The notes under the pieces are model-generated. The model was not told the DNA's origin, made no database searches, and worked only from the letters and a program-made list of their open reading frames with translations. A DNA stretch of 64,000 nt from Theocolax elegans (lineage: Eukaryota > Arthropoda > Insecta > Hymenoptera > Cerocephalidae): assembly GCA_026168455.1 (NCBI GenBank), contig CM047425.1, positions 2,454,001 through 2,518,000 on the forward strand, read 5' to 3'. This document shows positions 40,771 to 53,960 of the stretch, piece after piece. Position numbers and translations under genes: made by a program. The first letter of the stretch is position 1, and every line of letters starts with the position of its first letter.

Positions 40771-41030
40771 AACACATTCCCAATTTATTTGAAAAAAAAT
40801 GTTATTTATTAAACTACGTATAATTAATAAAATAATAATAAAAGAATGAAATAATTCGACTCTTACTAATTACTAAATTTAATTAAGAATAATGTATAAA
40901 AAAATGAATATAAAAAAATCACTGTTCAATATAATTTCTATATTTATATTTAAATAAATAAGACAAGACTGGAAACGTTAATTGTAAAATATTTACTATT
41001 TAATTAATAAAAAAAATCAACTTGAAAGGA
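40771..41030. other. AT-rich spacer
   Basis: Nothing recognised. Confidence 0.4.
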
Positions 41031-42059
41031 TACACCTATATATTTATTTTAAAACACTTCAAATAAATATATAATCTGTTATAATTAAATAGTTAAAAAA
41101 TTAAAAGCAAAATATATTTATATAATCAAAAATAGTATTTATATTTATATTTATAATTAGGAAAAAAATGTCAATCTAAAATATATATATTTAATTATTT
41201 AAAATGTATACAATTAAATAAAATTACTTTACTCTCGTAGAAACTAATAAAAAAAACCTATATATACGTATATATAATATATATAATTTAACACAACGAA
41301 CCGCATTTATGCGGTAAACAATACCCATTAAAATTAATTAGTGTACACAATTAAAAAACCATTTACAATTTTTCTAACAATAGTGCAATGTCAATCGTTT
41401 AAAAAAAAATAGTTTATCCCAGTTGTACGTGCATTACCGACAGATGCAGCAAAAAACAAACAACAACACATGCCGTACATATGAATTAGTAATAATTAAA
41501 TCATCCAATTAGCACCTCTGAAATTCGTGGTTAATTAAAAAGTCAGACGATTATATTAAATTAAATGAGTTATCGTATATATTCGGCATAAATGTTTCAA
41601 CCGTCTCCGGAACAATTAGCCAAAATCGTCCGCATTTTTCGTCGTCTCTAAATACCCAAAAAAATTAAAGCTTAATGCATTATATAATATTAAATAAATT
41701 AAATGGTATTATTAAAATGGAGAAATTTAATATTCAAAAAAATGTAAAATACATAGCTTTCGTCTTAAAAAAATTAAACAAACTATTATATATAATAAAT
41801 AATCAAGCTTATTTTACAACAATTATTAATAATTTAAATAATAATAATAATAAAATTAAGCAATTTTATTTTAAAGAAAAAAACCATAATAGCGTTCGGC
41901 TCAAAAAATTGAACATATGCATCCTTAATAATTAATAATCGGAAGACATATACTATTATTATTATTGATATTTATAACCTACTTTTAAATCAACGCAATA
42001 ATAATAATAATAATAATGACAATAAAATGAGGAACCCACCGTATAAAAAGTTTTAAAAT

Positions 42060-42291
42060 AGGCGGTATACAAAGAAACGGAACGTCGGGTAGAGAGGGGG
42101 TGGTGGTTAAAATATGGTAAACACAGCATTACTAAAAGGCGCTAACAAACGCAGGCGAGTGTACGATAGTGGGAGTGATATAACACACAGAGGCACACAC
42201 GCAGGGATAGAACGCGAAGCGCGCTGCAAGCGAGAGAGAACGAAACGAAAATCGGGCGGATAGACTACCGTGCTAAAAGGCGGGGACCGTC
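42060..42291 (+). promoter_or_regulatory. Candidate promoter (also about 44690-44922)
   Basis: The composition shifts to CG-rich (GAGAGGGGGTGGTGG, GAACGCGAAGCGCGC, CGGGCGGATAG), directly upstream of a TCAGTCGAGCG that fits the arthropod initiator (TCAGT). ACGTCG at about +28 loosely resembles a downstream promoter element. There is no clear TATA box. The evidence is sequence only; start-site data would be needed. Confidence 0.35.
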
Positions 42292-42999
42292 AGTCGAGCG
42301 CGACCGCGTGCAAGGGTAACGTCGTCGTCGTCGTCTCGTCGTCGAAGAAAGAAAGAAAAATAAAAGATCAAATAGGGACTTGTAATAACTTTTTCAGTGC
42401 GCTGTTTTTTTTTCGTTGGGGTATACACCGCCACACGACATACACCGACTAAACGTGATTCGCGCGGCAAAAGTGTGCGATGATCTAGAGAAGGGAAATC
42501 GAGGATCTCCATTTGATTATTCGTTGTTGTTTTTTTTATCAATTACACATATTTTGTAAAAAAAACTACGAGGAGTTTTGAAAGTACCGGATAATCGTAT
42601 AAAATAAAAAAAAAAGGATTGGAGGTACACATACACCTATACACATAGGATATATACATATATGAATGTATAAGGTAAGAAGAAGAGGGGCATATCGTCA
42701 AGCCTTAGAGATATATAAGGTGCCCGCGTCCCTCCCGGCATCTTATAGCAGACGACGCGTGCGGCGCGCACTCAAAAACGAGAGAGAGAGAGAGAGAGAA
42801 AGAGAGACACACAGAGAGACAGACACACGGAGTACCGTCGTCCAGGTGACACCGAGGTACTACACCACGTATATCTCACAAATATCTATATATATACACA
42901 CACGCATCCATACGGAAAAAGATATATATAGATATATAGATAGGTAGATAGATAGATAAGGATCAAGATTATTTTCCAAGGATTAATTTTGTACAGCGG
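42292..42999 (+). other. Candidate non-coding first exon (also 44923-45635)
   Basis: From the TCAGT initiator to a strong splice donor, CAGCGG|GTGAGT (GT at 43000-43001; 45636-45637 in the second copy). The interval is relatively GC-rich, has (GA)n and (GTC)n tracts and no long open frame. That is typical of a long insect 5' UTR exon before a very long intron. No downstream coding exon is recognisable in the window. The second copy keeps initiator and donor intact, so both could be alternative promoters, or the duplication is artefactual. Confidence 0.35.
42781..42806 (+). repeat. (GA)n tracts
   Basis: GA dinucleotide runs occur here and at about 43366-43390, 45412-45436 and 46001-46030. Lengths differ slightly between the two copies of the 2.63-kb unit. 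Confidence 0.8.
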
Positions 43000-45999
43000 G
43001 TGAGTGTATTAAAATATGCGTATCTCTTGTTTTTCCCTGTAACACATATATCTATACATTCCCTCGGATTCTTTCTTTTTTTTCTCTTATATTATACACA
43101 CTCGGCGAAAACCAATACTTGACCAACGTTCGCTCCCGTATATACATACACCATCCCCGTTGGTCGCGTGATCGTAACGCAGGTATATAACACCGGTATA
43201 TCTATACGAAAACCAACCGACCAACTCTTATTTTACATGTATATATACGTTCACTTGAACGAACGTTGCGATGCCCAGTGTGAATAATAACGTTTTTATT
43301 CCCGCGATTATCGAGTCACGGCTGCGTCGTAATTTTGAGGTTAGGACGCCGCGCCGAGAGCGAGAGGAGAGAGAGAGAGAGAGAGAAAGAGAGGAGGCTA
43401 AAGAACGGATCGATTCGCATATATATATTACAAACGGGGTACCCGCCTATATTCCCCTTTTTGGAACGGGGAAACGACCTGTGTCTATATGTATGTATAT
43501 ATATATGTTACTGCGCCTCTTATTACTCATTTTTTTTTATATATAAACTAAAAGGGTTTTCCCGTAAATATTCTTTCGAGTATGCATGTGTATATATATA
43601 TATCTATAGGATGCGTAGACGTAAATTCATATATGTATGAGTCACGATACGACGTACATATATATATATTTTAAAACACTTCAAATAAATATATAATCTG
43701 TTATAATTAAATAGTTAAAAAAATTAAAGCAAAATATATTTATATAATCAAAAATAGTATTTATATTTATATTTATAATTAGGAAAAAAATGTCAATCTA
43801 AAATATATATATTTAATTAATTTAAAAATGTATACAATTAAATAAAATTACTTTACTCTCGTAGAAACTAATAAAAAAACCTATATATACGTATATATAA
43901 TATATATAATTAACACAACGAACCGCATTTATGCGGTAAACAATAACCCATTAAATTAATTAGTGTACACAATTAAAAAACCATTTACAATTTTTCTAAC
44001 AATAAGTGCAATGTCAATCGTTTAAAAAAAAATAGTTTATCCCAGTTGTACGTGCATTACCGACAGATGCAGCAAAAAAACAAACAACAACACATGCACG
44101 TACATATGATATAGTAATAATTAAATCATCCAATTAGCACCTCTGAAATTTCGTGGTTAATTAAAAAGTCAAGACGATTATATTAAATTAAATGAGTTAT
44201 CGTATATATTCGGCATAAATGTTCAACCGTCTCCGGAACAATTAGACCAAAATCGTCCGCATTTTTCGTCGTCTCTAAATACCCAAAAAATTAAAGCTTA
44301 AATGCATTATAATAATATTAAATAAATTAAATGGTATTATTAAAATTGAGAAATTTAATATTCAAAAAAAATGTAAAATACATAGCTTTCGTCTTAAAAA
44401 AATTAAACAAACTTATTATATATAATAAATAATCAAGCTTATTTTTACAACAATTATTAAATAATTTAAATAATAATAATAATAAAATTAAGCAATTTAT
44501 TTTAAAGAAAAAAACCATAATAGCGTTCGGCTCAAAAAAATTGAACATATGCATCCTTAATAATTAATAATCGGAAGACATAATACTATTATTATTATTA
44601 TATTTATAACTACTTTTAAATCAACGCAATAATAATAATAATAATAATGACAATAAAAATGAGGAACCCACCGTATAAAAAATTTTAAAATAGGCGGTAT
44701 ACAAAGACGGAACGTCGGGTAGAGAGGGGGTGGTGGTTAAAATATGGTAAACGCAGCATTACTAAAAGGCGGCTAACAAACGCAGGCGAGTGTACGATAG
44801 TGGGAGTGATATACACACACAGAGGCACACACGCAGGGATAGAACGCGAAGCGCGCGCAAGCGAGAGAGAACGAAACGAAAATCGGGCGGATAGACTACC
44901 GTGCTAAAAGGCGGGGACCGTCAGTCGAGCGCGACCGCGTGCAAGGGTAACGTCGTCGTCGTCGTCCTCGTCGAAGAAAGAAAGAAAAATAAAAGATCAA
45001 ATAGGGACTTGTAATAACTTTTTCAGTGCGCTGTTTTTTTTTTCGTTGGGGTATACACCGCCACACGACATACACCGACTAAACGTGATTCGCGCGGCAA
45101 AAGTGTGCGATGATCTAGAGAAGGGAAATTCGAGGATCTCCATTTGATTATTCGTTGTTGTTTTTTTTTATCAATTACACATAATTTTGTAAAAAGAAAA
45201 CTACGAGGAGTTTTGAAAGTACCGGATAAATCGTATAAAATAAAAAAAAAAGGATTGGAGGTACACATACACCTATACACATAGGATATATACATATATG
45301 AATGTATAAGGTAAAGAAGAAGAGGGGCATCGTCAAGCCTTAGAGATATATAGGTGCCCGCGTCCCTCCCGGCATCTTATAGCAGACGACGCGGCGCGCG
45401 CACTCAAAAACGAGAGAGAGAGAGAGAGAGAAAGAGAGACACACAGAGAGACAGACACACGGAGTACCGTCGTCCAGGTGACACCGAGGTACTACACCAC
45501 GTATATCTCACAAATATCTATATATATATACACACACGCATCCATACGGAAAAAGATATATATATAGATATATAGATAGGTAGATAGATAGATAAGGATC
45601 AAGATTATTTTCCAAGGATTAATTTTGTACAGCGGGTGAGTGTATTAAAATATGCGTATCTCTTGTTTTTCCCTGTAACACATATATCTATACATTCCCT
45701 CGGATTCTTTCTTTTTTTTCTCTTATATTATACACACTCGGCGAAAACCAATACTTGACCAACGTTCGCTCCCGTATATACATACACCATCCCCGTTGGT
45801 CGCGTGATCGTAACGCAGGTATATAACACCGGTATATCTATACGAAAACCAACCGACCAACTCTTATTTTACATGTATATATATACGTTCACTTGAACGA
45901 ACGTTGCGATGCCCAGTGTGAATAATAACGTTTTATTCCCGCGATTATCGGAGTCACGGCTGCGTCGTAATTTTGAGGTTAGGACGCCGCGCCGAGAGC

Positions 46000-46032
<33 letters not shown>

Positions 46033-46312
46033 GAGGCTAAAGAACGGATCGATTCGCATATATATATATTACAAACGGGGTACCCGCCTATATTCCCCTT
46101 TTTGGAACGGGGAAACGACCTGTGTCTATATGTATGTATATATATATGTTACTGCGCCTCTTATTACTCATTTTTTTTTATATATAAACTAAAAGGGTTT
46201 TCCCGTAAATATATTCTTTCGAGTATGCATGTGTATATATATATATATCTATAGGATGCGTAGACGTAAATTCATATATGTATGAGTCACGATACGACGT
46301 ACATATATATAT

Positions 46313-49300
46313 ATGAATGTGCATCTAGTCATCAAGAGTGTATGTATATATATATATATTTAATTATATCGTTCTTATGAATCTTTTAATAAATTGTGTA
46401 GATTTTGAGTACATATATACACAATGTGATAAACGAGAAATCAATGTGGTTACAATATAGACCTTATTAATGTTTATGTTGTATTTCTTGAAAATTCCAT
46501 CACGGTGTTTTCGATTGTGTGAGTATGATATCTGTGTGTACATATATATTTAACATACGAACGTTATTCGATATATATATATATATATATATATAGTTGA
46601 AATTTTAATAAATATTATTCAATGGTATGTGGATGTGTATGTATATATACTTTTGTCTAGCCGTGTATATTGTAACGTTCGATGGTAAATTTTAAAGTGG
46701 AAAGCGATAAGTTTCGTTTGGTGTGTGTGTGTATAAGGAACGTCCGTTTCGATGCGTGTATTTCAAGAATTTATTTACTTTTTTTTTATTTATTATCGAC
46801 TGATGGCATCTACAGTGGGAATCAATGGGTGAATTGTGCGTGAATTTAAAAAGTATTTCTTACGAATGGATTTTATACATTTTTTTTTAAATGTGTTTAA
46901 AATATAGATACTTAACATTTATTTCTGTATAAATAGAAATGATGGCGAATATATGTGTATGATATAATGAAGAATAATTAGACTTTTTTTTAATGTGTAT
47001 TTGGCAGAATTTTGAAAAATAATTACATTTTGATGTATACGAAATTAAGTGAGAAACTACAAAGGTTTTTGTACGAATGAAACGGAGAATATTACTAACA
47101 CAGAATTAGCATAACATCCAAAAATATATACGTTAAGTTAACAAAAATCTAAACACAAAACAAAAAAATTTATATTCAAATTTTTATATATATATACTAA
47201 TTAAGAAAAACTCTAAAAAATGTGTATAAATTATTGTATAACGTTGATTTAACAAAAACTGAAAAAAAAAAACATACATTTTTTGTACGTGACGAACAAA
47301 AAGTATATCGTGATCATTAAGCCACTCAACATCGTAACGACGAGAAATTTACAATTTAAATTAAAAATTTTTAGTATTAAATCACTTTACATCCTTTTAA
47401 TATTGTAATACGCATAGGTGATAAAATATAAGCCAAGCAATTAAAAAATTTTTTAATTATTTATCTTACGCTCGTGATTCGACGGAATTGTATTTTAAAA
47501 TATATATATAAATAATGATAAGCAAACTATTATCTAGCGATTTTTTTTTATTTTTAATTTTCTCTTATGAATTAAATGCTCACGGATTACGATAAGTATA
47601 ATCGGAATTTTTTTAATAATTAATTGATAGTGAATCTAATTGTTACGATTTTTCATTTTTACGGTATATTTTCCGAGTTATTTAAATTTTATTTCTTCAA
47701 CCAGGTCACAAATATCAATTGCATAATGGAGTTCGTAACGTAAATAATAAATATATGTATTCATCGATTGTCGTTGTAAAAAGGTGGCGGAAAATCAAAT
47801 TTTTTTACAATAAATAAATACAAAAAAACGAAATTCACATTTTGATCGGCATTGATAAAAAAAAGAGAGGCACAGGAACAGTGTTTACTGAATTTAATGA
47901 AACTTTGTGTACACAGAAGTTTGAACTCTGCATTGTTACCGAGTACATTTTAAATGAGACAAACTTTGTTATATGCACGAGAAGTTAATACAATGTGATG
48001 AAAAAAAAAAAAGTTTCGTTATATTTTTCGTACGACGAAGCGTATATTAATTATTCGAATTAAAATTTTTAAAATATGCCCGGGGTAAAATTACGAATAA
48101 TTAATAAAAATTCGCGAAGAATCGAAATTACGAGTTAGAGATATAATTATGCATTTAGGAAAAAATGTGCGTGTGTGACGAATTATTTCTTGATTCGTTG
48201 AGGCGAAAATATGCTTGGGATTTTTGTAGAATTACGGAGGAACGAATTACTGACTGTAACGCTGTTATTACGTTTCAACTAGATGTGGTGGGATTTTTTT
48301 TTATTTTTATTTTCTTACGTACATGCATATTGTAGTTGCTGGATGGGATTTTTATGGTAATCGTTGGATCGATTAACAATTTTAATTTAAGCTTGGATCT
48401 CGGGAAATTTACGAAATTGCGGGGAGTCAACTTTTTTTTTTTACTTTTTGTTTTGATATCTGAAATATCTTAGAAAAAGTTTGAACCGCGTGGAAGATCG
48501 AGTAATATTTTTTTTATAAAAATTATAAATTTATATTAAAATAATTAATTTAAAAGTTTACGAAAAAAAAAGTTTGAAAATACAAAAGTCTCTGATAGAA
48601 TATGTTAAAATAATTATCAATATTTTTTTCGTAATAAAAAATAATAATAGTTCAAAATAAAAAAAACCGGAATTCCAAAAATTTATTAATACGGAAATTT
48701 AATATTTATTTTATTGATACTTATAAATAAAATATAATGCATAACAATTTTTATGATTAGAGGTTATCTAAGTAAAATTACAAGGATATCCACATCAAAA
48801 ATTTGGAATGAATTTTTGACGCTGTCAAAGAAATTTTTTGTGAAAAAAGCTTATGTTTTAATAAATTAAAATTTAATTATAAAGATATACACTCATTTAT
48901 TATATCAACGAATTAATTATTAATATTATGTGAATTAAAACGAAATTATTTATTAATAAAATATTTAAAAATATTCTTTATATTAAATTTAATTTAAATA
49001 CTTTTTTATTTTTTCTATATATTTTATGTCCATTAATTAAAAAAAGATATTTCATATTTTAACGAAACAATTATTATATTAATTTAAAAATCAGAAATAA
49101 ATTCGAATTTGATAACAAATGAATTCTCTAACATCTTAAACAAAGATTACGATAAATTCACGTAATGTAAACTATACTGTACAATTTTCCTGCCACGCAC
49201 ATAATAAACCGTAAACCAAGGGTTCCATCCAAAAACGCGTAAATAGAAAAAAAGATTTTTCCTAACCGATATTCTCGACGTTAACCAGAGATCCATTGGA

Positions 49301-51650
49301 TTCGCTTTAAACTTCCGCCTACGACGACACTTTCACCGTTCTGATATACGTGCACAGTAGATTCCTACTTTTTTTTTTTATTTCTTCTCCTCACTCAGTT
49401 TCCTATGTAAGCTTTTCAAGAAGACGCCCTTGTATAATTAAATTCATCGCGATTACCTTCTTTTTCCACCCAAATCTCTTCTTCTTCCTTTTTTTGCTAT
49501 TTACCTCGTTTCGGTAGCTGAGTTCGAAAGGACGTGAAAGTCGATCGAGTCTTATTTTATTTTTCTCGGCTGTTAGGTAATCCCTCGACTTTTTTTTCAT
49601 TTTCAACCCGGCGCAACGTGTTTATTCGAAAAAAAATATATACAGTTTTGATATCTCGTGGAAAGAAAAAAATGAATGCAATTAAAAAATGACACCTAAT
49701 TATATTACATCGCGTGAATTTTTTTTTTTTTAACGACGAAAGAAAGACAAAACGTTATATATACTTTTCTTCGTTTAATTTCGTTTGTACACGCGTGGTT
49801 TTTCTTTTTGTTGTTGTTGCTTTGAAATAATATACACTGTCAAACGTTGAATAATGTGTATATCGAACAAAGGCATTGTACTCGCTTTTGATACGTCGAT
49901 ATAATTCTGGTGTATTTTCGTTTACCCGTAATTATTATTATTATTATTATTATTATTAACATTATGAAATGTACGTATATAAATAAAATTACACAATCTG
50001 TTTAACACCGTTGTATAATTGAAAAAGCTCGCGCTATTTCCCGTTACCGGGCAGGAAGAAAATTTTATACCAAAAACACGATATTTTTTTGTATACGTAT
50101 TATCGTGCGTGAAATATCAAAAAAGATTAATGAAATTATTTTTTTGGTCTGAACCTAGACGTTTTTAATAATTAAATTAATGATCAAAAATTAAAAAAGA
50201 TCAAAAATGATTTCATTTGACTTCAAAAATTATTTAATTCTATTAGGATATCGTACATTGTATGGTTTTAAATATACAATTCTTGACAAGTCACACATTT
50301 TAATAAAAAATACTTTATGTCAATTGCGTGAACGAAAATAATCAAACACGTAAAAATTACACATTCTATCATATCTATAAAGTACAGTAACATTTATAAT
50401 TTTTCTTAGGATTACCATTTATTTTTTATCATAAATTTTAGTAATTTTTTGGGTTCAGTTAATCTAAGATTGAATAATTAAGGACTATACTGAAAGAAAA
50501 TTTCATTAAATTTAAATAAAATACATTTCTTTACTTTTAATAATCCTAAAAAACATTTGATTTCATATTAAATATTCGATAATAATTTGGTCAATACATA
50601 CTGAAAAACGTCACGTTTCTCCAACTTTTGGCCAAAAAATGGAAAATTTTCTAAAAAAAAATAAACTAAGAAATATTTATGGAAAACGAGAAAATCTTAA
50701 CACATCACGTTTCAAACAGCAAAATATTTCTTAATCTATCATGCCAAGATTTCTATAATGAACATACGCTCAATTAAATATTTTTCATTCAACTCACTAA
50801 AAATTTATATATATATATATGCATGAACAACAATTTTTAAAATCAATAATTATCTCCCTGTAGGTATAGAAAAATTTCGATACAAATATTCGATACCGCA
50901 GTTGAATAGAGATATTTTCGTCAACTCATGATCTATCGATTTAAAATCGATACGAGACACAGATAAACTAGTATTATGTTATATATACCGATACACCTAT
51001 ATATATATATATATATATAGGTCGAATCCTAATAATGAAGTCATTAGAATACGCGTTGGTCAACTTTTCATGACATATACTGACAGTTACACGTTACGTC
51101 ACAGCGTGTGCTTTAAAAATTATGTCTTAAACAAACCACGCGTACGTATATATTCACGTACGATTTATCAAGAAATTCAAAGAGAGAGAGAGAGAGAAAG
51201 AGAGACATAGATAAAAGTAAAAGTTTTTAATCTGCCGAATTTAATGATAAATTTTTGCACATTTATCGTGTATCGACGTATATATCACATAATATCAAAT
51301 CCAAATCCCGCTCGTTTCTTAATCAAAATTCGCCAAGTAAATATCGACCGGAAAACTTTTGAATTTTCGTGTATGTATATGTACGAATAGACCGTGAAAA
51401 CTCAATATTAAACCAAATCTACGGGAAAATCAACACAACCTTACTCAAATACCTATTCCCGAAGAGTCTCATGTATCTAACGATACAATCAAGTTCTGTA
51501 TGTGTATACTCTCCAAAGTTTTGTGTGTGTATGTGTGTGTATATATATATATATAGGTGTGCGAGGGTGAGTATATGTGATATATATATATATATATATC
51601 CACGAATGTCTGTGTATGCGTGTAAATTTACTTGCATGTGTGCGTGGGTG
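46313..51650. other. AT-rich non-coding sequence, likely intergenic or intronic
   Basis: Contains an (ATT)n tract at about 49934-49960, an (AT)n tract at about 51000-51018, GAGA runs at about 51183-51205, and (TG)n/(TA)n around 51500-51600. No coding family is recognised in any frame, and no structured RNA could be supported. Confidence 0.5.
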
Positions 51651-51653
51651 TGT

Positions 51654-51684
<31 letters not shown>

Positions 51685-51722
51685 TTACCAAATGAACATT
51701 ACAAAATTATAATTACAATAAT
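51651..51722 (-). mobile_element. Possible LINE 3' tail with (AATA)n
   Basis: On the minus strand TTTTGTAATGTTCATTTGGT is followed by about eight AATA units (51655-51688 on plus as TTTA repeats). Such tandem AATA ends are common at the 3' terminus of insect I/Jockey/RTE-type LINEs. No coding part is attached, so this is a weak call. Confidence 0.35.
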
Positions 51723-53564
51723 GTATAACTGATGCCTGTAAAGATAATATATAAATATATCTGTGCACAGGTGTATGTGAATATTTTCTTTTTTTTTGCG
51801 AACTTACCGATCCATGCGTGTATACACAGGGGAGTAATGACTCGTGCGTTTCCATGATCCGGACTATCGCGATTTGAATTTCGCGTGCGTGCCCAGTACG
51901 TTATCGCGCCGTTTTCGCGCAGATCAACGCGGGGTAATCGCGACTTTGAAAAAAATTTTTTAAAAGGATTTTTTTTATGAGTGCCCTGGTAGAAATGAGT
52001 AGATTAAAGATAGATGGATTCTAATTATTGGATATGAAAATGTGTAGTTTTAGTAGGTAAGGAATGGTTACTATATATCAACTTGGAATTATGTTTTAAT
52101 TAAGTCAAAATCCAAAGTACTTAAAATGTTTGTCAGTTGTTTTTATTATCGATATAAGTAAGGTAGATTGTTGATTTTACATCGTTAGCAATACATCTCA
52201 ATTCAAAATATGACTTTTAAATTTGATGGTTAGGTTTCTATGAAGTACAATTGAATCTTGAATAATATCGATAGCTGAGAAGTGGGAAAAAATGTGTTTG
52301 AATGTATGAATGTATATCTCAAAAAAAATGGGCGATTACAGTGTTAAAAAGCGGTAATTATAGTTATTAAATATTCTGCATTTCTACTAGGATTATTTCT
52401 AAAATATTAATTTCGATACGAAGGTTATTCGAAGATAAATTTTTTTTTTAATTCTTGATTGTCTTCGTGTATTTGTGGAAAAAAAAATAATAGTAATATA
52501 ATTTTTGGGTATGTTAACGAAATTTGTATTGAAAATATTTGATAAAACAAAGAAGATGAAAGTGTCATTGTAAAAGAATTTATTGTTACTTCTTTCTTTT
52601 CTTCTGTGACGGTATTATGAGCAACGCGTTACGTCATGGTTTAAAACGTCATTTTAAGCCATCGCATTGTCTCCGTCAGTTGGGATAGTGTCACATCTTT
52701 AAAATGAAAGTTCTCCAAAGGTCGAACTCCTTTGAAACTTTGAAAAAAAACGACTGTTTCTAAATTACGACGCGTTCGACCCACTGAATAGTACATACGA
52801 CACTTTTTACACCAATTTCTATTACATGTATTGCATTATTTTGGGTAATTGTTTGTGGAAACGATTGTTTTTTTCTTTTACCGCGGTAGTAATTCGGGAT
52901 GGTGTAGTTGGGTTACTTAAACATGACAGTGATAATGCGATACACAATCTTTTTAGGTTAATTATTGTCGAACAGCTGATTCGATAGGTTTACTCCGCTG
53001 TCACGGTATTTTTTATAAAAAGGAATCGTCATTTATTTGTGCACAATTATATTTATATTATTTAACCATTGAATTTTTTATTATTTCAACTTTATTATAA
53101 TTAATATTTTATTTTTTGTAGTTAATGGACTGTAACACTGATGTAATTATGTTTAAATTTAAGTTATTCGTTTTTATCATACATACGATTATAAAATCAC
53201 TTTAAAATACGTATTCCTAATTATAAATTGAAATAATAGCTATTTTGTAGCTAGTAAACAAGAGTTTTTAAAAAAATATCGAATAAATACCTAAATAAAA
53301 ACGAATCAATTTTCAACTAGGGTAATTTACACTATTACACGTCATTGTATTTTGTCATAAAAATATCATAAAATTTACAGCGAGGAACTCCGAATATTTT
53401 CATTATCTTCGTAATTTAAAAGTTATAGATACACGACTCTAAAAAATTTAATAAATCGATTTTAAATCGATTCAATTCAATCGCACAAAAAAAATTGAGA
53501 GAAGTTTTGTCATTTTATTTACGTACAAATATATATACATATATACATACACGCGTATAGACTC
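51723..53564. other. AT-rich non-coding sequence
   Basis: A CG-richer patch occurs at 51800-51960 (GATTTGAATTTCGCGTGCGTG, CGCGCCGTTTTCGCGC). AGTTAATGGACTGTAA at about 53120 is shared with 33177 in an AT-rich context, suggesting a small dispersed repeat. Confidence 0.45.
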
Positions 53565-53960
53565 TTAAGGAATGCAAGTAAGCGAGATGCCTTCCGACGA
53601 GCGCGGGGTCGCTTTTATTTTTATCGCGCGAATTCGCGCGAGCGAGTTCCTCGATCCCCGATAATCTTTAGTGTCTCGTCGAGCGAAACAACCGGGAGAC
53701 AGACAGAGAGAAAGCGAGAGAGAGATAGCTATAGAAGCGCATATACGAGCCGATGAGAAGGAAAAGGAGGAAAAAAAAGCGCGAAACAAAATCAATATCT
53801 AAAAGACCGCGCCCCGGAAGTTGCTTTGATAAACGTTAAACACGTGAGAGTGTCTGTGCAATCGTGGATTTTACTATACAACTGTGCGGTGCTTCTTTGT
53901 TTTTCGTTGGGTCAATCTTTTTTTTTTTTAATAATGACCGGGTTTTCTAAAGGATAGACA
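53565..53960 (+). promoter_or_regulatory. CG-rich, purine-rich island; possible 5' exon/promoter
   Basis: CpG-rich sequence (TCGCGCGAATTCGCGCGAGCG, a near-palindrome around 53624-53645), a GAGAGA tract and an E-box CACGTG (about 53840) interrupt the AT-rich background. No protein frame is convincing. The composition resembles the candidate first-exon block at 42.3 kb. Confidence 0.3.

Larger units (their letters stand above)
41031..46312. repeat. 2.63-kb tandem duplication (41031-43664 and 43665-46312)
   Basis: The second copy begins at TATTTTAAAACACTTCAAATAA, exactly as the first. Landmarks repeat at a near-constant offset: TCAGTCGAGCG at 42290 and 44921, and GCGGGTGAGTG at 42996 and 45632. 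Differences are mostly one-base indels and (GA)n or (AT)n length. The unit carries the promoter/exon-like block described separately. Confidence 0.9.

Noticed and set aside
42270..42542. Open frames on both strands across the candidate first exon
   Set aside because: They are disrupted or altered in the second copy by single-base indels and show no domain. Untranslated exon or promoter is the simpler reading.
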